Origin: Phocoena phocoena
Taxonomy: Eukaryota; Chordata; Mammalia; Artiodactyla; Phocoenidae
Assembly: GCF_963924675.1 (NCBI RefSeq)
Contig: NC_089226.1
Coordinates: 40,937,124-41,001,123 of the forward strand
Length of the DNA: 64,000 nucleotides
Reading direction: 5' to 3'
Shown: one piece after another, positions 11,022-21,760 of the stretch
Numbering within the stretch: the first letter of the stretch is position 1
Layout of the letters: the number at the start of each line of letters is the position of its first letter
Program-made: the position numbers and the translations under genes
Notes under the pieces: generated by a model
The model's database searches: none
What the model saw: only the letters and a program-made list of their open reading frames with translations
Told to the model about the DNA's origin: nothing

Positions 11022-12100
11022 TAGACAGGGAGTGATCCCAAATTGAAGAGGGGGAATTTAGGAGCGAGATCTGTGATTTTTTTCCCTTTTCCTCTTTTTG
11101 TGAATGTGTGCGTGTATGCTTCTGTGTGAGATCTTGTCTGTATACTCTTGCTTCCACCATTTGTCCTAGGGCTCTATCTGTCCATGGTTTTTTTTTAAAA
11201 AAAATTTTTTTTTTCCTAATAATTAATTTTAATTGTAATAACTTTATTGAACTTTACCTTCGTTCTTTCTTTCTTTCTTTCCTTCCCTCCTTCCCTCCTT
11301 TAGACAGCGAATCACCCCAGGTTGAGGGGGTGGTCTCTGGGAGCAGGATTTATGATTTTTCCCCCTTTGCCTCTCTTTGTGAACGTGTATGTGTATGCTT
11401 CTGTGTAAGATTTTCTCTGTATAGCTTTGCTTCCAACATTTGTCCTAGGGCTCTATCCGTCCATGGTTTTTTTTTAAAAAAAAATTTTTTTTTCTTAATA
11501 ATTAATTTTAATTGTAATAACTTTATTGTACTTTACCTTCGTTCTTTCTTTCTTTCTTTCCTTCCTTCCTTCCCTCCTTTAGACAGCGAATCACCCCAGG
11601 TTGAGGAGGTGGTCTCTGGGAGCAGGATTTATGATTTTTCCCCCTTTGCCTCTCTTTGTGAACGCGTATGTGTATGCTTCTGTGTAAGATTTTCTCTGTA
11701 TAGCTTTGCTTCCAACATTTGTCCTAGGGCCCTATCCGTCCATGGTTTTTTTAAAAAAAAATTATTTTTTTCTTAATAATTAATTTTAATTGTAATAACT
11801 TTATTGTACTTTACCTTCATTCTTTCTTTCTTTCCTTCCTTCCTTCCCTCCTTTAGACAGCGAATCACCCCAGGTTGAGGAGGTGGTCTCTGGGAGCAGG
11901 ATTTATGATTTTTCCCCCTTTGCCTCTCTTTGTGAACGCGTATGTGTATGCTTCTGTGTAAGATTTTCTCTGTATAGCTTTGTTTCCAACATTTGTCCTA
12001 GGGTTCTATCCGTTCTTTTTTTTTTTTTCTTTCTAAATATTTTTTAGTACAATAACTATATTATACTTTATTTTATTTTTACTGTATCTTCTTTCTTTCT
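11022..12100 (+). repeat. About 277-bp tandem array, 4 units, in the L1-A 5' UTR
   Basis: Units start with TAGACAG at 11022, 11301, 11580 and 11854, giving lengths of 279, 279 and 274 bp plus a diverged last unit. Each has a GGGAGCAGGATTTATGA-type part, a GTATGCTTCTGTGTAAGA-type part, CCTAGGG, an AT-rich part and a CT-rich end. The first unit is the most diverged and matches the single copy in L1-D. The 222-codon frame at 11108-11776 arises because 279 is a multiple of three; I do not regard it as a gene. Confidence 0.93.
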
Positions 12101-12785
12101 GTCTTTTTTCCTTCTTTCCCTCCTTCCTTCCTCCCTTCCTCCCTCCCTCCTTTCTTTCCTTCTTTGCTTCTTTCTTCCTTCCTTCCTTTCCTCCTTTCCT
12201 TCTTTCTTTCCTCATACTTCTACTAATTCTCTCTACATTTTCTCCTTCTTTCCCTCCTTCCTTCCTTCCTTCCCCCCTCCCTCCCTTTCTTTCCTTCTTT
12301 GCTTCTTTCTTCCTTCCTTCCTTTCCTCCTTTCCTTCTTTCTTTCCTCATACTTCTAATTCTCTCTACATTTTCTCCTTCTTTCCCTCCTTCCTTCCTTC
12401 CTTCCCCCCTCCCTCCCTTTCTTTCCTTCTTTGCTTCTTTCTTCCTTCCTTCCTTTCCTCCTTTCCTTCTTTCTTTCCTCAAACTTCTACTAATTCTCTC
12501 TACATTTTCTCCTTTCCCTCCTTCTTTCCTTCCTTCCTCCCTCCCTCCCTCCTTTCTTTCTTTCTTTGCTTCTTTCTTCCTTCCTTCCTTTCCTCCTTTC
12601 CCTCTTTCTTTCCTCATACTTCTACTAATTCTCTCTACATTTTCTCCTTCTTTCCCTCCTTCCTTCCTTCCTTCCTCCCTCCCTCCCTCCTTTCTTTCCT
12701 TCTTTGCTTCTTTCTTCCTTCCTTCCTTTCCTCCTTTCCTTCTTTCTTTCCTCATACTTCTAATAATTCTCTCTACTTTTCCTCC
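12100..12785 (+). repeat. About 135-bp polypyrimidine tandem array, 5 units, in the L1-A 5' UTR
   Basis: The marker CTCTCTACA/T occurs near 12229, 12361, 12497, 12631 and 12769, spacings of 132-138 bp, each preceded by CT-only sequence such as TTCTTTGCTTCTTTC. The complementary strand has a 240-codon open frame (12033-12755) made only of Lys/Glu/Gly/Arg-rich repeats of 44-46 residues. It is a composition artefact unless shown otherwise. Confidence 0.93.
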
Positions 12786-13296
12786 CTTTTATTCTGAGCC
12801 GTGTGGATGAAAGGCTCTTGGTGCTCCAGCCCAGGAGGCAGGGCTCTGCCTCTGAGGTAGGAGAGCCAACTTCAGGACACTGGTCAACAAGAGACCTCCC
12901 AGCTCCACATAATATTAAACGGTGGAAATCTCCCAGAGACCTCCATCTTAACACCAGCACCCAGCTTCACTCAACGACCAGCAAGCCACAGTGCTGGACA
13001 ACCTATGCCAAACAACTAGCAAAACAGGAACACAACCCCACCCATTAGCAGAGAGGCTGCCTAAAATCATAACAAGGCCACAGACACCCCAAAACACACC
13101 ACCAGACGTGAACCTGCCCACTAGAGAGACAAGATCCAGCCTCATCCAGCACAACACAGGCACTAGTCCCCTCCACCAGGAAGCCTACACAACCCGCTGA
13201 AACAACCTTAGCCACTGGAGACAGACATCAAAAACAACGGGAACTACGAACGTGCAGCCTGAAAAAGGAGACCCCAAACAAAGTAAGATAAGCAAA

Positions 13297-14190
13297 ATGA
13301 GAAGACAGAAAAACACACAGCAGATGAAGGAGCAAGATAAAAACCCACCAGACCTAACAAATGAAGAGGAAATAGGCAATCTACCTGAAAAAGAATTCAG
13401 AATAATGATAGTAAGGATGATCCGAAATATTGGAAGTAGAATGGACAAAATGCAAGAAACAGTTAACAAGGACCTACAAGAACTAAAGATGAAACAAGCA
13501 ACGATGAACAACGCAATAAATGAAATTAAAAGTACTCTAGATAGGATCAATAGCAGAATAACTGAGGCAGAAGAACGGATAAGTGACCTGGAAGATAAAG
13601 TAGTGGAAATAACTACTGCAGAGCAGAATAAAGAAAAAAGAATGAAAAGAACTGAGGACAGTCTCAGAGAGCTCTGGGACAACATTAAACGCACCAACAT
13701 TCGAATTATAGGGGTTCCAGAAGAAGAAGAAAAAAAGAAAGGGACTGAGAAAATATTTGAAGAGATTATAGTTGAAAACTTCCCTAATATGGGAAAGGAA
13801 AGAGTTAATCAAGTCCAGGAAGCACAGAGAGTCCCATACAGGATAAATACAAGGAGAAATACGCCAAGACACATATTAATCAAACTATCAAAAATTAAAT
13901 ACAAAGAAAGCATATTAAAAGCAGCAAGGGAAAAACAACAAATAACACACAAGGGAATCCCCATAAGGTTAACAGCTGATCTCTCAGCAGAAACCCTACA
14001 AGCCAGAAGGGAGTGGCAGGACATACTGAAAGTGATGAAGGAGAAAAACCTGCAACCAAGACTACTCTACCCAGCAAGGATCTCATTCAGATTTGATGGA
14101 GAAATTAAAACCTTTACAGACAAGCAAAAGCTGAGAGAGTTCAGCACCACCAAACCAGCTTTACAACAAATGCTAAAGGAACTTCTCTAG
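13297..14190 (+). CDS. L1 ORF1: L1-A ORF1p, RNA-binding chaperone of LINE-1
   Basis: A 297-residue open frame. Known L1 ORF1p forms coiled-coil trimers that coat L1 RNA in the cytoplasm and act as a nucleic-acid chaperone during target-primed reverse transcription. Visible here: a polar N-terminus; a heptad-rich coiled coil at about residues 34-125 (RITEAEERISDLEDKV); an RRM at about 132-208, opening with NIRIIGVPE; and a basic C-terminal domain at about 220-297 with LLYPARISFRFDG. I chose the ATG at 13297 (MRRQKNTQQ) because it has A at -3 and matches the start seen in L1-B and L1-D; an in-frame ATG at 13252 would add 15 residues. No stop or frameshift, so the protein looks complete. Confidence 0.95.
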   Translation: MRRQKNTQQMKEQDKNPPDLTNEEEIGNLPEKEFRIMIVRMIRNIGSRMDKMQETVNKDLQELKMKQATMNNAINEIKSTLDRINSRITEAEERISDLEDKVVEITTAEQNKEKRMKRTEDSLRELWDNIKRTNIRIIGVPEEEEKKKGTEKIFEEIIVENFPNMGKERVNQVQEAQRVPYRINTRRNTPRHILIKLSKIKYKESILKAAREKQQITHKGIPIRLTADLSAETLQARREWQDILKVMKEKNLQPRLLYPARISFRFDGEIKTFTDKQKLREFSTTKPALQQMLKELL

Positions 14191-14248
14191 ATAAGAAATG
14201 CAAAAGAAGGAAACGACCTATAATAACGAACCCAAAACAATATAGAAA

Positions 14249-17200
14249 ATGGGAATAGGAACATACATATCGATAATTACCTTAAATGTAAATGGACTAA
14301 ATGCTCCCACCAAAAGACACAGATTGGCTGAATGGATACAAAAACAAGACCCTTATATATGCTGTCTACAAGAGACCCACCTCAGACCTAGAGACACATA
14401 CAGACTGAAAGTAAGGGGATGGAAAAAGATATTCCATGCAAATGGAAACCAAAAGAAAGGTGAAGTAGCAATTCTCATATCAGAGAAAATAGACTTTAAA
14501 ATAAGGACTATTAACAGGGATAAAGAAGGACACTACATAATGATCAAGGGATCGATCCAAGAAGAAGATATAACAATTGTAAATATTTATGCACCCAACA
14601 TAGGAGCACCTCAATACGTAAGGCAAATACTAAGAGCCATAAAAGGGGAAATTGACAGTAACACATTCATAGTAGGGGACTTTAACACACCACTTTCACC
14701 AATGGACAGATCATCCAAAATGAAAATAAATAAGGAAACACAAGCTTTAAATGATACATTAAACAAGATGGACTTAATTGATATTTATAGGACACTCCAT
14801 CCAAAACCAACAGAATACACATTTTTCTCAAGTGCTCATGGATCATTCTCCAGGATAGATCATATCTTGGGTCACAAATCAAGCCTTGGTAAATTTAAGA
14901 AAATTGAAATTGTATCAAGTATCTTTTCTGACCACAACGCCATGAGACTAGATATCAATTACAGGAAAAGATCTGTAAAATATACAAACACATGGAGGCT
15001 AAACAATACACAACTTAATAATGAAGTGATCACTGAAGAAATCAAAGAGGAAATAAAAAAATACCTAGAAACAAATGACAATGGAGACACAACGACCCAA
15101 AACCTATGGGATGCAGCAAAAGCAGTTCTAAGGGGGAAGTTTATAGCAATACAAGCCCACCTTAAGAAGCAGGAAACATCTCGAATAAACAACCTAACCT
15201 TGCACCTCAAGCAATTAGAGAAAGAAGAACAAAAAAGCCCCAAAGCTAGCAGAAGGAAAGAAATCATAAAAATCAGATCAGAAATAAATGAAAAAGAAAT
15301 GAAGGAAACGATAGCAAAGATCAATAAAACTAAAAGCTGGTTCTTTGAGAAAATAAACAAAATAGATAAACCACTAGCCAGACTCATCAAGAAAAAAAGG
15401 GAGAAGACTCAAATCAATAGAATTAGAAATGAGAAAGGAGAAATAACAACTGACACTGCAGAAATAAAAAAAATCATGAGAGATTACTACAAGCAACTCT
15501 ATGCCAATAAAATGGACAATCTGGAAGAAATGGACAAATTCTTAGAAATGCACAACCTGCCAAGACTGAATCAGGAAGAAATAGAAAATATGAACAGACC
15601 AATCACAAGCACTGAAATTGAAACTGTGATTAAAAATCTTCCAACAAACAAAAGCCCAGGACCAGATGGCTTCACAGGTGAATTCTATCAAACGTTTAGA
15701 GAAGAGCTAACACCTATCCTTCTCGAACTCTTCCAAAATATAGCAGAGGGAGGAACACTCCCAAATTCCTTCTACGAGGCCACCATCACCTTGATACCAA
15801 AACCAGACAAGGATGTCACAAAGAAAGAAAACTACAGGCCAATATCACTGATGAACATAGATGCAAAAATCCTCAACAAAATACTAGCAAACAGAATCCA
15901 ACAGCACATTAAAAGGATCATACACCATGATCAAGTGGGGTTTATTCCAGGAATGCAAGGATTCTTCAATATACGCAAATCTATCAATGTGATAAACCAT
16001 ATTAACAAATTGAAGGAGAAAAACCATATGATCATTTCAATAGATGCAGAGAAAGCTTTCGACAAAATTCAACACCCATTTATGAGAAAAACCCTCCAGA
16101 AAGTAGGCATAGAGGGAACTTTCCTCAACATAATAAAGGCCATATATGACAAGCCCACAGCAAACATCATCCTCAATGGTGAAAAACTGAAAGCATTTCC
16201 ACTAAGATCAGGAACAAGACAAGGTTTCCCACTCTCACCACTCTTATTCAACACAGTTTTGGAAGTTTTAGCCACAGCAATCAGAGAAGAAAAGGAAATA
16301 AAAGGAATCCAAATCGGAAAAGAAGAAGTAAAGCTGTCACTGTTTGCAGATGACATGATACTATACATAGAGAATCCTAAAGATGCTACCAGAAAACTAC
16401 TAGAGCTAATCCATGAATTTGGTAAAGTAGCAGGATACAAAATTAATGCACAGAAATCTCTGGCATTCCTATATACTAATGATGAAAAATCTGAAAGTGA
16501 AATCAAGAAAACACTCCCATTTACCATTGCAACAAAAAGAATAAAATATCTAGGAATAAACCTACCTAAGGATACGAAAGACCTGTATGCAGAAAATTAT
16601 AAGACACTGATGAAAGTAATTAAAGATGATACAAATAGATGGAGAGATATACCATGTTCTTGGATGGGAAGAATCAACATTGTGAAAATGACTCTACTAC
16701 CCAAAGCAATCTACAGATTCAGTGCAATCTCTATCAAACTACCACTGGCATTTTTCACAGAACTAGAACAAAAAATTTCGCAATTTGTATGGAAACACAA
16801 AAGACCCCAAATAGCCAAAGCAATCTTGAGAACGAAAAAAGGAGCTGGAGGAATCAGGCTCCCTGACTTCAGACTATACTACAAAGCAACAGTAATCAAG
16901 ACAGTATGGTACTGGCACAAAAACAGAAAGATAGATCAGTGGAACAGGATAGAAAGCCCAGAGATAAACCCACGCACATATGGACACCTTATCTTTGATA
17001 AAGGAGGCAGGAATGTACAGTGGAGAAAGGACAGCCTCTTCAATAAATGGTGCTGGGAAAACTGGACAGGTACATGTAAAAGTATGAGATTAGATCACTC
17101 CCTAACACCATACACAAAAATAAGCTCAAAATGGATTAAAGACCTAAATGTAAGGCCAGAAACTATCAAACTCTTAGAGGAAAACACAGGAAGAACACTC

Positions 17201-18067
17201 TATGACATAAATCACAGCAAGATCCTTTCTGACCCACCTCCTAGAGTAATGGAAATAAAAACAAAAATAAACAAATGGGACCTAATGAAACTTCAAAGCT
17301 TTTGCACAGCAAAGGAAACCATAATCAAGACCAAAAGACAACCCTCAGAATGGGAGAAAACATTTGCAAATGAAGCAACTGACAAAGGATTAATCTCCAA
17401 AATTTACAAGCAGCTCATGCAGCTCAATAACAAAAAAACAAACAACCCCATCCAAAAATGGGCAGAAGACCTAAACAGACATTTCTCCAAAGAAGATATA
17501 CAGAATGCCAGCAAACACATGAAAGAATGCTCAACATCATTAATCATTAGAGAAATGCAAATCAAAACTACAATGAGATATCATCTCACACCAGTCAGAA
17601 TGGCCATCATCAAAAAATCTAGAAACAATAAATGCTGGAGAGGGTGTGGAGAAAAGGGGACACTCTTGCACTGCTGGTGGGAATGTGAATTGGTTCAGCC
17701 ACTATGGAGAACAGTATGGAGGTTCCTTAAAAAACTACAAATAGAATTACCATATGACCCAGCAATCCCACTACTGGGCATATACCCTGAGAAAACCAAA
17801 ATTCAAAAAGAGTCATGTACCAAAATGTTCATTGCAGCTCTATTTACAATAGCCCGGAGATGGAAAGAACCTAAGCGCCCATCATCAGACGAATGGATAA
17901 AGAAGATGTGGCACATATACACAATGGAATATTACTCAGCCTTAAAAAGAAATGAAATTGAGCTATTTGTAATGAGATGGATAGACCTAAAATCTGTCCT
18001 ACAGAGTGAAGTAAGTCAGAAAGAAAAAGACAAATGCCGTATGCTAACACATATATATGGAATTTAA
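14249..18067 (+). CDS. L1 ORF2: L1-A ORF2p, endonuclease and reverse transcriptase of LINE-1
   Basis: A 1272-residue open frame, close to the usual ~1275. Residues 1-235 form the APE-type endonuclease, with N13, E42, Y114, D144/N146 (GDFNTP), D204 (RIDH) and D228/H229 (SDHN) all present. The reverse transcriptase spans about 500-770, with the catalytic FADD motif (D701, D702). The C-terminal Cys/His cluster C1129, C1133, H1141, C1146 is complete. ORF2 starts 58 bp after ORF1, as in other L1s, where it is translated by an unconventional route. One oddity: codon 660 in the conserved RQGCPLSP motif is TTC (Phe) where L1-B and L1-D keep TGC (Cys). The frame is intact, but activity is therefore uncertain. 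Confidence 0.95.
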   Translation: MGIGTYISIITLNVNGLNAPTKRHRLAEWIQKQDPYICCLQETHLRPRDTYRLKVRGWKKIFHANGNQKKGEVAILISEKIDFKIRTINRDKEGHYIMIKGSIQEEDITIVNIYAPNIGAPQYVRQILRAIKGEIDSNTFIVGDFNTPLSPMDRSSKMKINKETQALNDTLNKMDLIDIYRTLHPKPTEYTFFSSAHGSFSRIDHILGHKSSLGKFKKIEIVSSIFSDHNAMRLDINYRKRSVKYTNTWRLNNTQLNNEVITEEIKEEIKKYLETNDNGDTTTQNLWDAAKAVLRGKFIAIQAHLKKQETSRINNLTLHLKQLEKEEQKSPKASRRKEIIKIRSEINEKEMKETIAKINKTKSWFFEKINKIDKPLARLIKKKREKTQINRIRNEKGEITTDTAEIKKIMRDYYKQLYANKMDNLEEMDKFLEMHNLPRLNQEEIENMNRPITSTEIETVIKNLPTNKSPGPDGFTGEFYQTFREELTPILLELFQNIAEGGTLPNSFYEATITLIPKPDKDVTKKENYRPISLMNIDAKILNKILANRIQQHIKRIIHHDQVGFIPGMQGFFNIRKSINVINHINKLKEKNHMIISIDAEKAFDKIQHPFMRKTLQKVGIEGTFLNIIKAIYDKPTANIILNGEKLKAFPLRSGTRQGFPLSPLLFNTVLEVLATAIREEKEIKGIQIGKEEVKLSLFADDMILYIENPKDATRKLLELIHEFGKVAGYKINAQKSLAFLYTNDEKSESEIKKTLPFTIATKRIKYLGINLPKDTKDLYAENYKTLMKVIKDDTNRWRDIPCSWMGRINIVKMTLLPKAIYRFSAISIKLPLAFFTELEQKISQFVWKHKRPQIAKAILRTKKGAGGIRLPDFRLYYKATVIKTVWYWHKNRKIDQWNRIESPEINPRTYGHLIFDKGGRNVQWRKDSLFNKWCWENWTGTCKSMRLDHSLTPYTKISSKWIKDLNVRPETIKLLEENTGRTLYDINHSKILSDPPPRVMEIKTKINKWDLMKLQSFCTAKETIIKTKRQPSEWEKTFANEATDKGLISKIYKQLMQLNNKKTNNPIQKWAEDLNRHFSKEDIQNASKHMKECSTSLIIREMQIKTTMRYHLTPVRMAIIKKSRNNKCWRGCGEKGTLLHCWWECELVQPLWRTVWRFLKKLQIELPYDPAIPLLGIYPEKTKIQKESCTKMFIAALFTIARRWKEPKRPSSDEWIKKMWHIYTMEYYSALKRNEIELFVMRWIDLKSVLQSEVSQKEKDKCRMLTHIYGI

Positions 18068-18430
18068 GGGAAAAAAATGTCATGAAGAACCTAGGGGTAA
18101 GATAGGAATAAAGACGCAGACTTACTGGAGAACGGACTTAAGGATATGGGGAGGGGGAAGGGTGAGTTTTGACAGGGCGAGAGAGAGTCATGGACATATA
18201 CACACTAACAAACGTAGTAAGGTAGATAGCTGGGGGGAAGCAGCCGCAAGGCACAGGGATATTAGCTCGGTGCTTTGTGACAGCCTGGAAGGGTGGGATG
18301 GGGAGAGTGGGAGGGAGGGAGATGCAAGAGGGAAGACATATGGGAACATATGTATATGTATAGCTGATTCACTTTGTTGTAAAGCAGAAACTAACACACC
18401 ATTGTAAAGCAATTATACCCCAATAAAGAT

Positions 18431-18463
<33 letters not shown>
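18068..18463 (+). other. L1-A 3' UTR, polyadenylation signal and first A-tail
   Basis: It contains AATAAA at 18422-18427, followed by GATGTTT and 29 A residues (18435-18463). A run of G-tracts at 18291-18319 could form a G-quadruplex, a known feature of mammalian L1 3' UTRs. Confidence 0.9.
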
Positions 18464-18962
18464 AAATGAAATTGAGCTATTTGTAATGAGATGGATAGAC
18501 CTGGAGTCTGTCATACAGAGTGAAGTAGGTCAGAAAGAAAAAGACAAATACCGTATGCTAACACATATATATGGAATTTAAGGAAAAAAATGTCATGAAG
18601 AACCTAGGGATAAGACAGGAATAGAGGCGCAGACCTACTGGAGAACGGGCTTGAGGATATGGGGAGGGGGAACGGTGAGTTTTGACAGGGCGAGAGAGAG
18701 TCATGGACATATACACACTAACAAACGTAGTACGGTAGATAGCTGGGGGGAAGCAGCCGCAAGGCACAGGGATATTAGCTCAGGGCTTTGGGACAGCCTG
18801 GAGGGGTGGGATGGGGAGAGTGGGAGGGAGGGAGACGCAAGAGGGAAGACACATGGGAGCATATGTGGATGTATAGCTGATTCACTTTGTTGTAAAGCAG
18901 AAACTAACACACTATTGTAAAGCAATTATACCCCAATAAAGATGTTAAAAAAAAAAAAAAAA
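18464..18962 (+). mobile_element. Second L1 3' end inside the L1-A insertion
   Basis: This copy begins at GAAATGAAATTGAGC, equivalent to about 17949 of L1-A, and runs through the ORF2 C-terminus and 3' UTR to AATAAA (18935-18940) and an A-run (18947-18962). It differs from the first tail at roughly 25 of 480 positions by eye, so it is a different L1 copy and not a fresh duplicate of the first tail. Confidence 0.93.
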
Positions 18963-19010
18963 CACATTTAAGAGTCACAATAAAAGTCTGTGAAATGGAA
19001 AAAAAAAAAA
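18963..19010 (+). other. 36-bp 3'-transduced tag with its own poly(A) signal and tail
   Basis: It is non-L1 sequence lying after the second L1 A-tail but before the right target-site duplication. It has AATAAA at 18979-18984 and an A-run from 18999. This is the form of a 3' transduction, where transcription reads through the L1 signal into flanking DNA of the source locus. Confidence 0.88.
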
Positions 19011-19023
19011 ATCATCTTCAGGG
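19011..19023 (+). repeat. Target-site duplication of L1-A, right copy
   Basis: ATCATCTTCAGGG, identical to 9761-9773. Confidence 0.93.
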
Positions 19024-21420
19024 ATGATTACATCCCTGCATTACATCCATGACACATGCACACAAAAGTTATAAAAAGAACATTTAGAAAACCAAATAGA
19101 CCTTAGAAATTTTAAAATATGATACAAGAAATTACAATTCTGGAATAAAGTTTAGAATGCATTAATGATAGGTATATAGAAAGTTATCAAATAAAAAAAG
19201 TTAACTATTAATTCTAGGGAAAACATAACATTATATAAGAAAATATAATACAGTACTTGGCTAAGATAAAAATAATGTTCACATAGAGAAAATAATGCAA
19301 GCTCAAATACTGATCTATTTAAAAACATGATATAGAAAAATGTGTGGGTAGATGAAGAAGCAGTCTGTGTGGTGTCCAGGGGTGTGAGGATGTAGCTTCA
19401 ACAGCGGGGAGAGCCTAGACAATCTCTAAAATACAAAATTAATAAATAGTAGAATAAACTTGCTCATTAGAAAGCTGTGGTATGTATTTGTCATTTCTTT
19501 TCAGGCTGTCTAACTCCTTTTGAACAACATACTGTTATAATTGGGGAATTTACTGCCATATGAATCCTGTATCCCCAAAATAAACTCCCAAATTCTGTTC
19601 CAGTGTCCTTTTCAGCTAGCACAGACACATGTGACCTGGGCTCTGCCAGCAGACTCACTCCCAAGAGATTCTGATCTAGAAGTGAGCGACTTGAGGAAGG
19701 TGATCCCATATGGAGAACATTTGGCTGGTGAGGGCTGTAGCAGAACAATTCAGCCTTGGAGGGTGGCCACAAGGTTGAGTTACAGAGCAGAATTGACATC
19801 CATGGGGCACGTGGTGGTAGAATGTGTCTTTTTTCAGGGGAGTTTTCTGTATGGTTTAATCACTGTTCTTGGAAGCTTAGCATCCCCATGAGCTACCCCA
19901 CGTCTAGAGTCAGTCTGTTGTTTCCAAGTACCTAACAACCCTCAGAACTACAGAGGCAAATACGAAAAGAATAGCTAAAGAACTTGAAATGGTTACCTCT
20001 GGGAGTGAAAATCAAGGGTGGGAAGAGGTTGATCAGGAAACTACTCTTTTTTGTCTTTCTCTTGGGCTTTCTAACCATGACTATTTGACTTTCTAGCTAT
20101 GTACATATATAAGTTTGATAAAAATTAAAACTGAAACAAAAGAAAACAAAGAGACAATAAGAACTATCTTTTGGAGAGTATAAATGCACCACAGGGTGCT
20201 ACATCTCCTGTTTTTGTCTGCGGGAGACATCACTAACTGATAAAGCTCTCATTCTCTACAGAGGCTGGAATCTCACTCACAGTCGTTCCCAACACTTATT
20301 TTTAGGTATATTGGAGTTCGGTCTTCAGTTGAAAACTCTTTGCCATTGTTGGCCTAAGAGGAAATGCTCAGTCTTGTGTAGGCCTGGCCTTGCATTTCTG
20401 AACTTAAGTGAAAGCAAGCCCTGAATATGTTTCATGGTATACAGAATTAGAACATATATCCTAATTCTGAGAAATACCTTTATTAAAGGATGTATGTCAG
20501 CGCTATAGAACTCTGTTATTCCAGTGAAATTGCTACAGTTGAAAGAAGTCATTTAGGTTTCCGAACATTAACATGAAGATATACTTTGAAGCTTTACAGC
20601 ACTATGATTAATAGAATTTGATTACCTCAGAGTTTTCAAAGTAGCTTAATCTCTTCACTAGCAGTATCGGCCTAGCATTTTATAAGAAAATCATGTTCCT
20701 TCAAGTCAACATATAGTTAATTCACATCTGGAGACGAGGCTACTATGACAACATGACAATTTATTGTGGTTTGAACACCTTTGAAAAGGAATTATTAAAA
20801 GGAAGAGAACAGAAATGCTTTGGGATAGAAAAATAGAATACCAGAATTATCTGGACAATTTTTAACAGTCATTTGCAAGGACTTATTGGCACTCTTTTAT
20901 CTTGGTGTTCTTTCTTTCTTTTTTCATTTCTATGACACAGTGGCAGGATTATTTGTTCTATAATGAAAACGAGTTTCTGTACAAGATTCAAGAAGCATAC
21001 TTAAATCCATCAAACACAGCATCTCCTGGCATTAAAGAAAATGTTTAACTGGATTTATTTCCAACCTTTTTATGAAATGTAGAACAATTGAGAACTAATT
21101 AGAGATCTAATAACCCTCTCTACCATTTCTACAGGTTGGACCATTGCTTTATGTAGAGAGAGGTATATCAAAAAATCACTTTCTAAACAGCTTTAGGGTA
21201 GACATGAAATTGAATAGAAGGAATACATTTTTCTCTGAATCTACTGTCTTCATTGTAAAGGTACAGAAAGAAGTTAGCTATGAGATTAAAGCCTTATGTG
21301 AAATGTGTATAACAGGAGCTAGTGGGTTCCCTCAGAGTTTCCTGACACAGCCATAGCATCTGTGCTATTCCTCAAGGAGGACACTTCTGCAATGTCTTTG
21401 ATTCTTCCTGCTCTCTCACT
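19024..21420. other. Unassigned intergenic DNA with a small old L1 3' fragment
   Basis: At 19985-20150, sense text resembling an old L1 3' end (GGTTACCTCTGGGAGTG, ending in GATAAAAATTAAAAC) is visible. The rest, including 19490-19900 and 20180-21420, shows no gene and no family I can name. Confidence 0.4.
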
Positions 21421-21729
21421 TTTTTTTCTCAAATTGAAGTATAGTTGACGTAAAGTTTTATATTAGATTCAAGTGTTCAACATAGTGATTTGACAATCAA
21501 ACACATGACAGAATGATCAACACAATAATTCTAGTAACCATTTGTTACATACAAAATTATTACAGTATTATTGACTATATTCCTTATGTTGTCTATTACA
21601 TCTTGTGACTCATTTATTTTATAACTGGAAGTTTGTACCTCTTAATCCCGTTCACCTATTTTGCCAAACTCTCCCTCTTCCTCCCCGGCAATCGCCTGTT
21701 TGTTCTTTGTATCAATGAATCCATTTCTG

Positions 21730-21757
<28 letters not shown>

Positions 21758-21760
<3 letters not shown>

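Larger units (their letters stand above)
9774..19010 (+). mobile_element. L1-A: full-length LINE-1 with intact ORFs, giant 5' UTR, doubled tail and 3' transduction
   Basis: One insertion of about 9.2 kb bounded by a perfect 13-bp target-site duplication. In order: a CpG-rich 5' UTR (9774-13296) enlarged by two tandem arrays, ORF1 (13297-14190), a 58-bp spacer, ORF2 (14249-18067), a 3' UTR with AATAAA (18422-18427) and A-run (18435-18463), a second L1 3' end (18464-18961), and a 36-bp non-L1 tag with its own AATAAA and A-run. Mammalian L1s are usually 6-7 kb, so this copy is long. Both frames are open and CpGs are preserved, which indicates a young insertion. Confidence 0.95.

Noticed and set aside
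11108..11776. 222-codon open frame through the ~277-bp array
   Set aside because: It exists because the 279-bp unit is a multiple of three and T-rich. Its protein simply repeats, and unit 4 is out of step.
11022..12785. CRISPR-like array
   Set aside because: Units are directly tandem with no unique spacers, far too long, and lie inside a mammalian retrotransposon.
14682..17000. Minus-strand frames inside L1-A ORF2 (e.g. 16069-16527, 14959-15390)
   Set aside because: They are shadows of the coding strand; the same shadows occur in L1-B and L1-D.
18057..18925. Frames of 74-116 codons in the two L1 tails
   Set aside because: They fall in 3' UTR DNA and simply repeat between the two tails.
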